The notes: generated by a model not told the origin, from the sequence alone. Shown: positions 1 through 9,267, counted from the first letter of the stretch. The stretch is 64,000 nucleotides of DNA from Curtobacterium sp. VKM Ac-1393 (GCF_015350995.1 NZ_JADKRW010000001.1:447702-511701); one strand, 5' to 3'. Made by a program: numbers and translations.

Positions 1-1135
1 GCACGTGCGGCCCCGTCGACTGCCCGGTGTTGCCGGACTTCGCGATCTCGGTGCCGAGCTTCACGATCTGCCCCTGCTTCACCTCGATCTTGCTGAGGTG
101 GGCGGTGAGCACGGAGGTCATACCGTACGTCACGACGATGTAGTTGCCGTACGAGGCGTCGTTCGCCACCGTCTTGGAGACCTCGCCCGTGCCGGAGCCG
201 TACACCGGGGTGCCGACCGGGACGGGGGCGTCGGCGCCCTGGTGGTAGCGAGGGACGTGTCCGGCGCCGCGGTCGTCGCCGTACCGGCCGGTGATCGTCG
301 TGCCGTTGACGGGCCAGGCGAGGCCGGTGACCGGGCGGCTGGACCAGACCCGGGTGTCCTTGGAGCCGTAGAGCACGACGTTGCCGTCGACCTGCACGAG
401 CAGGTTGCCCGAACCGGCCGTGCTCGTCTTCGCGCTCCAGAGCACGACCTTCTTGCGTGCCGCGTCGCGTGTCCAGATGACGAAGTTGCCCTTCGGCAGC
501 AGTTCGGCCCAGGCGCCGGGGTGGCCGCCGGTCCTCGACTGCCAGACGACACGGCCGCTGACCTTCTGCACGAGGTTGCCGTCGGTGCGCATGTTGAGCA
601 CGCGCGTGTTGCTGGTGTCGGAGCGCAGGACCGTCCCGCCGAGGATGAGGTTCCCGGAGGCGACCCGGTCCTGGTAGTTGGCCCAGTTGACGACGACGGT
701 GGAGCCGGCGAGCAGCGCCATGGTGCCGTCGGCGCGCACCTTCAGGGCCGTCGAGTTCGCGGTGCCGGCCGAGGCCCAGCGAGCCAGGCGCTTGCCGTTC
801 TTCGTGATGTCGAGGGCGCGGTTCTTGCCCACGACCGCGATGGCCCCGGGGGAACCGGCGGTGCCCGACGCCCACAGCACGCGGTTGCCGATGCCGTACT
901 CGACCAGGTTGCCGTCACCCTGCATGATCAGCGTGAACTGACGGTTCGGGGAGGTGACCTGGTCACCGGGGTTGAGCTTCGTGCCTGCGGGTGCCGATCC
1001 GACCCACACGGCCGACGCTGCGGCCGGTTCGGCGGTCGCGACGAGTGCACCGGCCGCGAGGGCCAGCACCGCGACGGCACTGGCGATGCGTGGGAGTCGG
1101 CGCGCACGTGCGACGGTCGACGGAGTGGTGGTCAT
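1..1135 (-). CDS. Secreted bulb-lectin repeat / M23 peptidase protein (3' end cut by window)
   Basis: Reading down from an ATG at 1133-1135 gives 378 codons with no stop. Residues 1-42 form a signal peptide (Arg-rich start, hydrophobic core, AEPAAASA). Residues about 43-265 carry repeats of the B-lectin type (GDGNLV near 73, TDGNLV near 184, VDGNVV near 249). From about 272 a LytM/M23 peptidase domain begins: HQGAD gives zinc ligands H298 and D302, AHLS gives H346, and the window stops inside the final H-x-H motif at GPHV. Such enzymes cut peptidoglycan or other peptide cross-links outside the cell; the lectin repeats probably target it to wall sugars (inference). No partner gene is adjacent. 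Confidence 0.85.
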   Translation of the reverse strand, partial: MTTTPSTVARARRLPRIASAVAVLALAAGALVATAEPAAASAVWVGSAPAGTKLNPGDQVTSPNRQFTLIMQGDGNLVEYGIGNRVLWASGTAGSPGAIAVVGKNRALDITKNGKRLARWASAGTANSTALKVRADGTMALLAGSTVVVNWANYQDRVASGNLILGGTVLRSDTSNTRVLNMRTDGNLVQKVSGRVVWQSRTGGHPGAWAELLPKGNFVIWTRDAARKKVVLWSAKTSTAGSGNLLVQVDGNVVLYGSKDTRVWSSRPVTGLAWPVNGTTITGRYGDDRGAGHVPRYHQGADAPVPVGTPVYGSGTGEVSKTVANDASYGNYIVVTYGMTSVLTAHLSKIEVKQGQIVKLGTEIAKSGNTGQSTGPHV

Positions 1136-1263
1136 GGATCCCCTGACTCGGAACCGACCACGCCACTGCGCGGTCGTTCGGCGCTCGCCCTGCACGAGTC
1201 ACCGAACGATGGTCGCTTTTCTACGCGGGGTGCACAACCCCTTGACAGGGGGGTCCGACCGAC

Positions 1264-2184
1264 TCAGGCCGCACCCGGATCGGGGACCACGACGCGCAGG
1301 AACGCCGCGACGGCCGGCTGCGGCCGACCCGGCCAGATCGCCCGCAACGGTCGGGTCAGGCGTGGCCCGGCGAGCGGGACACGCACGAGCGCCCCGTCGG
1401 CGAGGTCGGCGGCGACCGTGCGGAGACTCATCACGGCCGGTGCGATCCCCGCGTGCGCGTTCGCCCGGATGATGCTCGTCGTCTCCAGGACCGCCGCCGG
1501 CACCGACGCCCGCAGACCGGCTTCCCCGAGCCACGCGTCGAGCGTCGCGCGGGTCCCCGAACCCGCCTCGCGCAGGAGCAGAGCGGTCTCCGCCAGGACC
1601 TCTGCGGTGATCCCCGCCGACCGTGCCCAGGGATGGTCCGGCGCGACGACGACCGCGAGTTCGTCATCCGCGATCACCTGCGCGGACACGCCCGCAGCCA
1701 CGGCCGGGGTCTCCGTGAACCCGAGGTCGGCACCGCCGGACCGCACGAGGCCGGTGACCGCCGTGGAGTTGCCGGCGATCAGCCGCACCGTCACGTCCGG
1801 TTCACGGGCGCGGAACGCGAGCAGCCAGCCGGGCAGCAGCAGCTCCGCGATCGTCTGTGACGCTGCCACGACGAGCGAGCCGGTCGGACTCTTGAGCGCC
1901 CCGAGTCCCGCTTCCAGGCGGCGAGCCGCGTCGAGGACCGGCCCGGCCAGGCCGAGGACGAGCCGTCCGGTCTCGGTCAGCACCGACCCGGTGGCCGAGC
2001 GGTGCACCAGCGCGTGTCCGACCGCGCGTTCGGCGACCCGGATCCGAGCGGACACCGCCTGCTGCGTGACCCCGAGGGCTTCGGCGGCGGCCGACAGTGA
2101 ACCGGTCTCGGCGACGCGTTCGAGGACCTCGAGCGTGTCGAGGTCGAGCGTCCGGTCCGTCAGTCGCCGCAGTGCCACAACCAT
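1264..2184 (-). CDS. LysR-family transcriptional regulator
   Basis: 306 residues, the normal LysR length. The N-terminal winged helix (residues about 13-70) has the family pattern ETGSLSAAAEALGVTQQAVS followed by a linker helix. Residues about 95-300 form the periplasmic-binding-protein-like effector domain, with the typical start GSLVVAAS. It is divergent from the TDT transporter gene at 2248, with 63 bp between them, so control of that exporter plus self-repression is the likely role (inference from LysR habits). The effector cannot be read from sequence; sulfur compounds or organic anions would fit the TDT family. The ATG at 2182-2184 is preceded by a weak GGCAGGG ribosome site. Confidence 0.9.
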   Translation of the reverse strand: MVVALRRLTDRTLDLDTLEVLERVAETGSLSAAAEALGVTQQAVSARIRVAERAVGHALVHRSATGSVLTETGRLVLGLAGPVLDAARRLEAGLGALKSPTGSLVVAASQTIAELLLPGWLLAFRAREPDVTVRLIAGNSTAVTGLVRSGGADLGFTETPAVAAGVSAQVIADDELAVVVAPDHPWARSAGITAEVLAETALLLREAGSGTRATLDAWLGEAGLRASVPAAVLETTSIIRANAHAGIAPAVMSLRTVAADLADGALVRVPLAGPRLTRPLRAIWPGRPQPAVAAFLRVVVPDPGAA

Positions 2185-2247
2185 CGATTGTGCCCTGCCA
2201 AGAGGTTGCCGGTTCCGCCCCGAACGGGATCCGCGCAGGCTTGGCCC

Positions 2248-3414
2248 ATGTCGACACCCCGTACCGCCACCACACCCACGATCGCGGACCCGGTGCCCCG
2301 ACGGCCGTCGACGGCGTTGTTCCGCGATCTGGAGCGACCGGGACTGATCGTGTCGAACCTCACACCGAACTGGTTCGCGTCGATCATGGGCACCGGGATC
2401 GTCGCCGTCGCGGCTGCCTCACTGCCGGTGCAGTTCCCCGGTCTGCGCACGGCGGCGACGGTCGTCTGGGCGATCGCGGCGGTCCTGCTCGTCGCCCTCA
2501 CGATCGCGACGGTCCTGCACTGGGTCCGGTACCGGAGCACTGCGGCCAGGCACCACCTGCACCCGGTGATCTCGCACTTCTTCGGCGCACCGCCGATGGC
2601 GTTCCTCACCGTCGGCGCCGGAACGATCCTGCTCGGCAAGGACTGGATCGGCCTGCCCGCCGCCGTCACCGTCGACTGGGCGCTCTGGACCATCGGCACC
2701 GTCGGCGGTCTCTTCACCGCCGTCCTGGTGCCCTACCTGGCGTTCACCCGCCACGAGAACACGCCTGATTCCGCGTTCGGAGGCTGGCTGATGCCGATCG
2801 TCCCGCCGATGGTGTCCGCCTCCACCGGCGCACTCCTGCTGCCCTACGCCCCCGCCGGTCAGGCGCGCGAGACACTGCTGTGGTCCTGCTACGGCTTCTT
2901 CGGCCTCAGCCTCGTCACGTCGCTGGTCGTGATCACACTGATCTGGAACCGGCTCGCGCAGCACAAGGTCGGTGCGGCCGGCATGGTCCCGACCCTGTGG
3001 ATCGTGCTCGGACCGGTCGGGCAGTCGATCACCGCGGTGAACCTCCTCGCCTCGAACGCCCCCACCGTCGTCGATGCCTCCACCGCCCACGCGCTCCTCG
3101 TCGTGGCGCTGGTGTACGGGTTCGCGATGCTCGGGTTCGCGCTGCTGTGGACCGTCATCGCCCTCGCCATCACCGTCCGGACCGCCCGCGACCACCTGCC
3201 GTTCAGCCTGACCTGGTGGTCCTTCACGTTCCCCGTCGGCACCTGCGTCACCGGCCTCAACGGGCTCGCCCTGCACTCCGGACTCACCGTCGTCGCCGTG
3301 CTCGCCGTCGTCTACTACGCCGGTCTCGTCGCCGCGTGGACCGTCGTCGCGGTCCGCACCTTCCACGGATCCGTCATCCGAGGCACCCTGCTGGCACCAC
3401 CGCAGTCGGCATGA
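2248..3414 (+). CDS. TDT-family (TehA/Mae1/Ssu1) membrane transporter
   Basis: 388 residues with about ten hydrophobic segments. It opens with the family signature NLTPNWFASIMGTGIVA just before the first membrane span. This family (SLAC1 fold) includes TehA tellurite-resistance proteins, the malate carrier Mae1 and the sulfite pump Ssu1; which anion is moved here cannot be told from the sequence. I chose the ATG at 2248 rather than an in-frame ATG at 2188, because the extra 20 residues are Pro/Arg-rich, unlike the family and inside the divergent promoter region. The LysR gene is divergent upstream and the most likely controller. A short hydrophilic N-terminus of about 30 residues precedes the membrane part. 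Confidence 0.87.
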   Translation: MSTPRTATTPTIADPVPRRPSTALFRDLERPGLIVSNLTPNWFASIMGTGIVAVAAASLPVQFPGLRTAATVVWAIAAVLLVALTIATVLHWVRYRSTAARHHLHPVISHFFGAPPMAFLTVGAGTILLGKDWIGLPAAVTVDWALWTIGTVGGLFTAVLVPYLAFTRHENTPDSAFGGWLMPIVPPMVSASTGALLLPYAPAGQARETLLWSCYGFFGLSLVTSLVVITLIWNRLAQHKVGAAGMVPTLWIVLGPVGQSITAVNLLASNAPTVVDASTAHALLVVALVYGFAMLGFALLWTVIALAITVRTARDHLPFSLTWWSFTFPVGTCVTGLNGLALHSGLTVVAVLAVVYYAGLVAAWTVVAVRTFHGSVIRGTLLAPPQSA

Positions 3415-3475
3415 GGGCCAGTGGCGAGCGGGCGCACGTCCGTCTCCCCGAAGGGGAGCGGGACAGGATGGGTGC

Positions 3476-5371
3476 ATGCCGACGCCGAACCCCGCCTTCG
3501 TCCCGCCCGCCCAGCTCACCTCGCGGCCGGACCTGCAGGGCACCTTCGGCATGGCGGCGGCGACGCACTGGATCGCGACCGCCACCGCGCAGTCGGTGCT
3601 GGAGCGCGGCGGCAACGCCTTCGACGCGGCCGTCGCCGGAGCGTTCGTGCTGCACGTGGTCGAGCCGCACCTGAACGGCCCCGGCGGCGATCTGACGGCG
3701 GTCTTCGCGACCGCGTCGGACCCGTCCCCGGTCGTGCTGGTCGGTCAGGGTCCGGCCCCGGCCGGTGCGACGCCGGAGCACTACCGCGCCGAGGGCCTCG
3801 ACCTCGTGCCCGGATCCGGTGCACTGGCCGCCACCGTCCCGGGCGCCGTCGACGCCTGGCTCCTGCTCCTCCGCGACCACGGCACGTGGGAGCTCGCCGA
3901 CGTCCTCGCCCCGGCGATCGGCTACGCCCGTGACGGCCACCCGGTCGCGCCCGGTGTGGTCCGGACGATCACCGCCGTGCAGGACCTGTTCCGTGAGCAC
4001 TGGCCCACGTCCGCCGCGCAGTGGCTGCCGGGAGGCGCGGTGCCGGTCCCCGGGGACCTGGTGCGCAACGAGGCACTGGCTGCAGTGCTCGACCGCCTCG
4101 TCGACGCCGGTGACGGCTCCGACAGTCGGACCGCACGCATCGACGCGGCACGGAGCGAGTGGGCCGAGGGCTTCGTCTCCGAGGCGATCGACCGCTCCGT
4201 GCGACAGCCGCACCGGCACGCGTCGGGCACCGACCACGCCGGCGTGATCCGGGCGGCGGACCTGGCAGCGTTCCGGGCGTCCTACGAGCCGGCAACGACG
4301 GCCGAGTTCCGCGGCTGCACCATAGCGAAGACCGGACCGTGGGGGCAGGGTCCGGCGCTGCTGCAGACCCTGCGGCTGCTCGAACCGCTCGACGACGCAC
4401 TGCTCGACCCGTCCACCGAGGTCGGTGCGCACACGATCGTCGAAGCGCAGAAGCTCGCCATGGCCGACCGCGAGGCGTTCTACGGCGACGGCGACGTCCC
4501 GCTCGACGTCCTGCTGTCCGACGCGTACTCCGACGAGCGGCGTGCACTGATCGGCGAGCGCGCCTCGGCCGAGCTGCGCCCGGGCACCGTCGCTGGCCTC
4601 GAGCGCGCGATGCCGCCGGCCCGGACGTCGTCCTCCGCCGGCGACGGGGCGGGCGTCGGCGAACCGACGGTGCAGGTCGCTCGGGACACCGACCGAGCGC
4701 CGGTCGCTCAGGCCGCGCCGGTCGCTCCCGTCGTGCCCGTCGAGGACCGCGGCGAACCCTTCGTGGCCCCGGACGGCGAGACCCGCGGCGACACCTGCCA
4801 CATCGACGTCGTCGACCGCTGGGGCAACATCGTCAGCGCGACGCCCTCCGGCGGCTGGCTGCAGTCGTCGCCGACGATCCCGGAGCTCGGGTTCTGCCTC
4901 GGCACCCGCCTGCAGATGACCTGGCTCGAGCCGGGCACCGCCTCGACGCTCCGCCCCGGCGAACGCCCCCGCACGACCCTGACCCCGACGCTGGTGCTCC
5001 GCGACGGCGTGCCCGTCGCCGCGCTGGGCTCCCCCGGTGGCGACCAGCAGGACCAGTGGCAGCTGCTGTTCCTGCTGCGGTGGATCGTCGGCGGGTACTC
5101 CCCGCAGCAGGCGATCGACGCTCCGGCGCTGCACACGACCTCGTTCCCGGGGTCGTTCTGGCCACGGACGTGGGAACCCGCCGGACTCGTGGTCGAGGAC
5201 CGCCTCGGCGACGACGTCATCGCGGGTCTCGAGGCCCGAGGTCACGTCGTCACCCGTGCCGGCGACTGGGCACTCGGCCGACTGACCTGCGTCACCCGCG
5301 ACCCGGCGACGGGCGTGCTCGGCGCTGCCGCGAACCCCCGCGGCGCACAGGGCTACGCGGCCGGCCGCTGA
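3476..5371 (+). CDS. ggt: Gamma-glutamyltransferase family protein
   Basis: 631 residues, Ntn-hydrolase fold. The large-subunit region has GGNAFDAAVAGAFVLHVVEP and GPGGD near the start. The autoprocessing and nucleophile threonine is T440 in GDTCHIDVVDRWGN, so the small subunit would run from 440 to the end, with SPGGDQQ near 520 in the oxyanion region. No signal peptide is visible, so the enzyme may be cytosolic. These enzymes hydrolyse or transfer gamma-glutamyl groups from glutathione-like peptides; the small-molecule thiol in an actinobacterium would differ, so the substrate is open. Just before the cleavage site (about 376-430) lies an Ala/Pro/Val-rich low-complexity insert. It stands alone between unrelated genes. 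Confidence 0.88.
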   Translation: MPTPNPAFVPPAQLTSRPDLQGTFGMAAATHWIATATAQSVLERGGNAFDAAVAGAFVLHVVEPHLNGPGGDLTAVFATASDPSPVVLVGQGPAPAGATPEHYRAEGLDLVPGSGALAATVPGAVDAWLLLLRDHGTWELADVLAPAIGYARDGHPVAPGVVRTITAVQDLFREHWPTSAAQWLPGGAVPVPGDLVRNEALAAVLDRLVDAGDGSDSRTARIDAARSEWAEGFVSEAIDRSVRQPHRHASGTDHAGVIRAADLAAFRASYEPATTAEFRGCTIAKTGPWGQGPALLQTLRLLEPLDDALLDPSTEVGAHTIVEAQKLAMADREAFYGDGDVPLDVLLSDAYSDERRALIGERASAELRPGTVAGLERAMPPARTSSSAGDGAGVGEPTVQVARDTDRAPVAQAAPVAPVVPVEDRGEPFVAPDGETRGDTCHIDVVDRWGNIVSATPSGGWLQSSPTIPELGFCLGTRLQMTWLEPGTASTLRPGERPRTTLTPTLVLRDGVPVAALGSPGGDQQDQWQLLFLLRWIVGGYSPQQAIDAPALHTTSFPGSFWPRTWEPAGLVVEDRLGDDVIAGLEARGHVVTRAGDWALGRLTCVTRDPATGVLGAAANPRGAQGYAAGR

Positions 5372-5378
5372 CCCTGGC

Positions 5379-6422
5379 TCAGAGCGTCGGGACGACGACT
5401 GCGCGGCCCGACAGCTCGCCGGCCTCGAGCTTCCGGTACGCCTCGAGCGCGTCGGCCAGCGCGTACCGCTCGACGTCGGGCACGATCTGCCCGGCGCGGT
5501 ACATGGCGACGACCTCGTGCAGGTCCTCGATGGTGCCCCAGTAGGTGTTCGTGATCGTCGACTCGTACGGCGTCGCGAAGAAGTTCCACTCGGTGGTGCC
5601 ACCGGCGATCCCGACGACGGTGAACCGGCCGCCGATCGCCATCGATGCCTGGGCGACCGTGATCGTCGGGGTCGCCCCGACGAAGTCGAACGCAGCGTCG
5701 ACCCCACGGCCGCCGGTGACCTCGCGGATCGCAGCGGCCTGGTCCGGCCCGCCGGGCACGGTGATCGCCCCACGGGCGGCAGCGCGGTCCATGGCGTCCT
5801 GCTTCACGTCGGTCGCGATGACCGTGGCGCCGGTGAGCGCGGTGAGGATCTGCACGGCGATCTGGCCGAGGCCGCCCAGCCCCACGACCAGCGCGTACTT
5901 GCCGCCGCCCGCCAGGTTCGGGAGCGCGTTCTTGATCGCGTGGTACGGGGTGAGCGCCGCGTCACTGAGCGGCGCAGCGGCGATCGGGTCGGCGTCACCG
6001 AGCGGCACGAGGTTCCGTGCGGGGACGGTGACGTACTCGGCCATGCCGCCGTCACGCCCGAGACCGATGCCCATGTACGGGTTCGTCGCGGCGTTCTCGC
6101 AGTAGGTGTCCTGCCCCTTCGAGCAGTACGAGCAGTGTCCGCAGCCGACCGGCCCGTAGACCAGGTAGGCGTCACCCTCGGTGAACCCGGTCACGCCGTC
6201 GCCGACGGCTTCGACCCAGCCGGAGTTCTCGTGGCCGAGCACGAACGGGGGCTGCTGCGACCCAGGAGCACCGGCGGCGAACTCGCGGTACACGGCGACG
6301 TCCGAGTGGCAGGCACCGGCACCGGCGACCTTGAGGAGCACCTCCCCCGGAGCCGGAGTGGGCTTCGGGACCTCCGTCAGGGACGGGAAGGTCTGGTACT
6401 GCTCGAACACGACGGCGCGCAT
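5379..6422 (-). CDS. Zinc-dependent alcohol dehydrogenase (MDR family)
   Basis: 347 residues of the medium-chain dehydrogenase type. Catalytic zinc ligands are C38 in the CHSD motif, the His of GHEN, and the later Cys/Asp region. The structural-zinc lobe is complete with four cysteines in GCGHCSYCSKGQDTYC. The nucleotide-binding motif is VVGLGGLGQIAVQ, near residue 176. It oxidises a primary or secondary alcohol with NAD(P)+, or reduces the aldehyde; the substrate is unknown. A strong ribosome site (AAAGGAG) precedes the ATG. The DUF805 gene lies 23 bp upstream on the same strand, so the two may be co-transcribed. Confidence 0.9.
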   Translation of the reverse strand: MRAVVFEQYQTFPSLTEVPKPTPAPGEVLLKVAGAGACHSDVAVYREFAAGAPGSQQPPFVLGHENSGWVEAVGDGVTGFTEGDAYLVYGPVGCGHCSYCSKGQDTYCENAATNPYMGIGLGRDGGMAEYVTVPARNLVPLGDADPIAAAPLSDAALTPYHAIKNALPNLAGGGKYALVVGLGGLGQIAVQILTALTGATVIATDVKQDAMDRAAARGAITVPGGPDQAAAIREVTGGRGVDAAFDFVGATPTITVAQASMAIGGRFTVVGIAGGTTEWNFFATPYESTITNTYWGTIEDLHEVVAMYRAGQIVPDVERYALADALEAYRKLEAGELSGRAVVVPTL

Positions 6423-6445
6423 GGTGGGTCTCCTTTGAACGCCAG

Positions 6446-7060
6446 TCAGACTACACCTGTCGTTGTCGACGACACCTGTTGCTCATCAGCGCTCGCGGCG
6501 GGTCGTCCGGCGAACAGACCGTGGTCGAACCGAGCGCCCCGGGCCCGGGACCGACTGGCGACCATCCCGGTCACCACGAGCCATCCGATCGGCCCGGTGA
6601 ACACGAGGAGCAGGATCCACAACCCGGTGTGGTCCCGGTCGTGCAGCCGGCGCACGAGCAGTGACCACCGCGGCACGATCGTGACGATCGTCGGGACGAG
6701 CAGCGCCAAGTCCCATGCGTCCGGCCAGGCATCCCGTGGACCAGACCCCCAGCCGAACCAGGCCCCCTGCCCACGGTCGAGCAGGTGGAAGGACACGAGC
6801 GGCGAGGGGACAGCCCCGAGCGGATCGACGTACAGTTCCCACCGCCCACCGGTTCCGTGCACGCCGACGATCCAGAGCGCAGCTCCGACGACCGCGAGTT
6901 CGAGCGCGATGACCCACCAGAACTCCGAGCGACTCGCCCGTCCGTGGAAGCGCCACCCCTGCGTCCAGAACCGCACCCAGGCGATCACCGGGTTCGAGAC
7001 GTCGACCGGTCCCTGCTCGAGCACGCGCTCGCGGAACGTCGTGGCTGTGCTGTCCCCCAT
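6446..7060 (-). CDS. DUF805 membrane protein
   Basis: 204 residues. The N-terminal stretch (FWTQGWRFHGRASRSEFWW, about 31-50) is the signature opening of DUF805 proteins. About four membrane spans follow, and the family hallmark RRLHDRDHTGLW lies near 145. The C-terminal 35 residues are hydrophilic. The biochemical function of DUF805 is not known. I took the ATG at 7058-7060 (MGDSTATTF) because the longer open frame upstream lacks conserved residues and overlaps the divergent osmC promoter region. It ends 23 bp before the alcohol dehydrogenase gene on the same strand. Confidence 0.85.
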   Translation of the reverse strand: MGDSTATTFRERVLEQGPVDVSNPVIAWVRFWTQGWRFHGRASRSEFWWVIALELAVVGAALWIVGVHGTGGRWELYVDPLGAVPSPLVSFHLLDRGQGAWFGWGSGPRDAWPDAWDLALLVPTIVTIVPRWSLLVRRLHDRDHTGLWILLLVFTGPIGWLVVTGMVASRSRARGARFDHGLFAGRPAASADEQQVSSTTTGVV

Positions 7061-7183
7061 GCGACCGATCGTAGGGCAGACCTGCGTCTTCGCCGTGAGC
7101 GGCTTGCGAGAACGGGCGTTCTCCGCTTGACTCGGCTGCGACGGATCCACTCGGGTCCGATCCCCCACACGAAAGGAGCGGCC

Positions 7184-7624
7184 ATGCCCACGCGCACCGC
7201 ACGCACCGCCTGGAACGGCGGCCTCAACGACGGTTCCGGCCAGGTCGAACTCTCCAGCTCGAAGGTCGGCACGTACGACGTCTCGTTCCCGAAGCGCGCC
7301 GCCGACGAGGCCGGTGGAAGCACCAGCCCCGAGGAACTCATCGCCGCAGCGCACTCGGCCTGCTACGCCATGCAGTTCTCCGCCGTCCTCGGCGAGGCCG
7401 GCGGCACGGTCGAGGCCCTCGACGTCAAGGCCGACGTCTCGCTCGGCCCGGACTCCGCTGGCGGCTTCAAGCTCACCGGCATCGCCCTGACCGTGCACGG
7501 CGAGGTCACCGGCATCGACGAGGCGACCTTCCTCAAGGCCGCCGAGGACGCCAAGGCGACCTGCCCGGTCAGCAAGGCACTCACCGGCGTCGACATCACG
7601 CTCGACGCGACGTTCGAGCAGTAG
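7184..7624 (+). CDS. osmC: OsmC-type organic hydroperoxide peroxidase
   Basis: 146 residues, typical for OsmC. The two redox cysteines are C60 (HSACYAMQFS) and C127 (ATCPVSKAL). The start MPTRTARTAWNGG resembles OsmC rather than Ohr. The enzyme reduces organic hydroperoxides in the cytosol using the C60 thiol. The ATG at 7184 is set by an ideal GAAAGGAG site 5 bp upstream; the open frame extends further 5' but that part is the antisense of the DUF805 gene. A 40-bp perfect hairpin follows 33 bp after the stop, so the gene is probably a single transcription unit. Confidence 0.92.
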   Translation: MPTRTARTAWNGGLNDGSGQVELSSSKVGTYDVSFPKRAADEAGGSTSPEELIAAAHSACYAMQFSAVLGEAGGTVEALDVKADVSLGPDSAGGFKLTGIALTVHGEVTGIDEATFLKAAEDAKATCPVSKALTGVDITLDATFEQ

Positions 7625-7656
7625 TCGGCTCGCGTCCGAGACGCGACCGACGGCCT

Positions 7657-7696
7657 GACGGGAGGCCCGGTGCCAGCTGGCACCGGGCCTCCCGTC
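7657..7696 (+). terminator. Perfect palindromic hairpin, copy 1 of a recurring family
   Basis: Twenty bases (7657-7676) are followed without a gap by their exact reverse complement (7677-7696); the core is GGAGGCCCGGTG. No T-run follows. It sits 33 bp behind osmC and 42 bp before the ThrE-like gene on the same strand, where a terminator would separate them. Three relatives occur at 38364, 43261 and 51826. Confidence 0.7.
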
Positions 7697-7737
7697 CGCT
7701 CTGGTCGCGTCCAGAGCACGACTGGCACCATGGTCGG

Positions 7738-9267
7738 ATGGCCGAGCAGCACTTCCCCGGCGAACCGAAACCGGGGCGCCCACACCGGCCGCCCCGCCCC
7801 CGGCGCCGCAGTCTCGCGCAGCACGACCTGCGCGACGCCCGGGCACGACTGCGCGGCACGATCTACGAACACGTCGAGCCCGATGCCAAGGGCCGCGACC
7901 AGTACACGGCCGCCCAGATCGTCGACTTCTGCCTCGACCTGGCCGAGGTGATGCTCGCCTCGGGCGCCGACACCCGCAGCGTCGAGACCGCCGTCGTCGC
8001 GGTGTCGACGAAGTGGAACCTGGCACCGCTCGACCTCGACTTCTCCGGCAGCTCGGTGACGATCCAGTACGCGCCGGCCGACGTCCCGCCGCTCGTGAAG
8101 GTCCGGACGGTCAGCTCGGACGGCTCCGACCTCGACCGGCTCGCACGCGCGAACCAGATCGTCGACGACCTGATCCACGACGAACGGGACATGACCTCGG
8201 CGGTGAGCGCCCTGGTGGCGGTGCTGCGGATGCCGCCGCGCTGGCCCACGTGGCTCGCCGACATCGGGCTGTCGATCCTGGGGACCTCGATCGCGATGCA
8301 GGCCGGTGGCGGGTGGCGAGCCGGCATCGGCGCCTTCGTGCTGATGTTCGGCATCATCCTGTCCGGCCGCTGGCTGACGGGCCGCGGGTACCCGCAGTTC
8401 TTCGTGTCCGGGGCGCAGGGGGCGGTCGCGTCGGTGATCGGCACCCTGGCCATCGGCGTCGGCGTCCTGCACCCAGCGGGTGCCGCCACCATGGTTGCGG
8501 CCCTGGTGGTGCTGCTCCTGCCGCACGTGTCGCTCGTGACCTGGGCCCAGGACGCGATCTCCGGCTTCCGCGCGATGGCCGTCGCTCGGGCGTTCTACAT
8601 CGGGCTGGTGATCGCCGCGATCGTCGTCGGGGTGCCCGCGGGGATCGCCATGACCAAGTGGCTGCACCTCGAGGTGGACCCGTCCGGCATCGTCACCCAG
8701 GCGCTGCCGCTGTGGGCGTCACTGGCGCTCACCGTGGTGTCGGCCGGGGCGAACTGCTTCGTGCAGCAGGCCAGCGCACGGGTGATCCCGGTCGCGGTGG
8801 TGTTCTCGGTCGCTGCAGGCGCCTCGCTGTGGGGGCTGCAGCAGCTCGGCCTGCCGCTGCTCGGTGCGACGTTCCTGGCCGCGGTGCTGCTCGGCGTGCT
8901 GTCCACCTACGCGGCCGTCCGGATGCGGACCGCGGTGGCGGCGATCGCGGTGCCGGCGTTCTGCGGTGCGCTGCTGCCCGGTGTCGCCGTGTCGAACGCC
9001 CTGCTGAACTTCATGTCCGGGTCGTCGAGCGCGGCGCTCGACTTCGTTGCGGCGGTGTCGGTGGCGCTCGGGATCGGCGCCGGTCTCGTGCTCGGCGGCC
9101 TGTTCGCGACCCCGGGGGCACGACGGGCACTCCGGCGGACCCGACGGGTCGTCGTGCACTCGGTCCACAACGACACCACCGCCCTGCGGGTCATCCGCGA
9201 CACCGGGTACGACCCCGGCGACGGGTCGGTCCCCCGCGGGTCGCGCTCGGCACCGGGCGGTCGCTGA
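7738..9267 (+). CDS. thrE: ThrE-family threonine/serine exporter
   Basis: 509 residues. The N-terminal soluble domain (about 55-150) carries the ThrE pattern, with VMLASGADTRSVE resembling the conserved serine-protease-like motif of the family. About ten membrane spans follow (180-470) in the two-part ThrE arrangement: the N-terminal half resembles ThrE and the C-terminal half ThrE_2. A basic tail of about 50 residues ends the protein. Family members export threonine and serine by proton antiport. It has its own start just behind the hairpin that ends osmC. The first 35 residues are Pro/Arg-rich and poorly structured, so a later start is possible. Confidence 0.87.
   Translation: MAEQHFPGEPKPGRPHRPPRPRRRSLAQHDLRDARARLRGTIYEHVEPDAKGRDQYTAAQIVDFCLDLAEVMLASGADTRSVETAVVAVSTKWNLAPLDLDFSGSSVTIQYAPADVPPLVKVRTVSSDGSDLDRLARANQIVDDLIHDERDMTSAVSALVAVLRMPPRWPTWLADIGLSILGTSIAMQAGGGWRAGIGAFVLMFGIILSGRWLTGRGYPQFFVSGAQGAVASVIGTLAIGVGVLHPAGAATMVAALVVLLLPHVSLVTWAQDAISGFRAMAVARAFYIGLVIAAIVVGVPAGIAMTKWLHLEVDPSGIVTQALPLWASLALTVVSAGANCFVQQASARVIPVAVVFSVAAGASLWGLQQLGLPLLGATFLAAVLLGVLSTYAAVRMRTAVAAIAVPAFCGALLPGVAVSNALLNFMSGSSSAALDFVAAVSVALGIGAGLVLGGLFATPGARRALRRTRRVVVHSVHNDTTALRVIRDTGYDPGDGSVPRGSRSAPGGR

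Noticed and set aside
1227-1241. Short hairpin GGGGT-GCACA-ACCCC between the LysR and lectin genes
   Set aside because: Only 5-bp arms; too weak to call a terminator or operator.
2188-2250. Earlier start for the TDT transporter
   Set aside because: The 20 extra residues are unlike the family and would occupy almost the whole divergent promoter region.
5-2347. Very long plus-strand open frame (780 codons)
   Set aside because: It is antisense to the lectin/M23 and LysR genes; the composition is Arg/Gly/Ala-rich and matches no family. Long antisense frames are normal at this G+C content.
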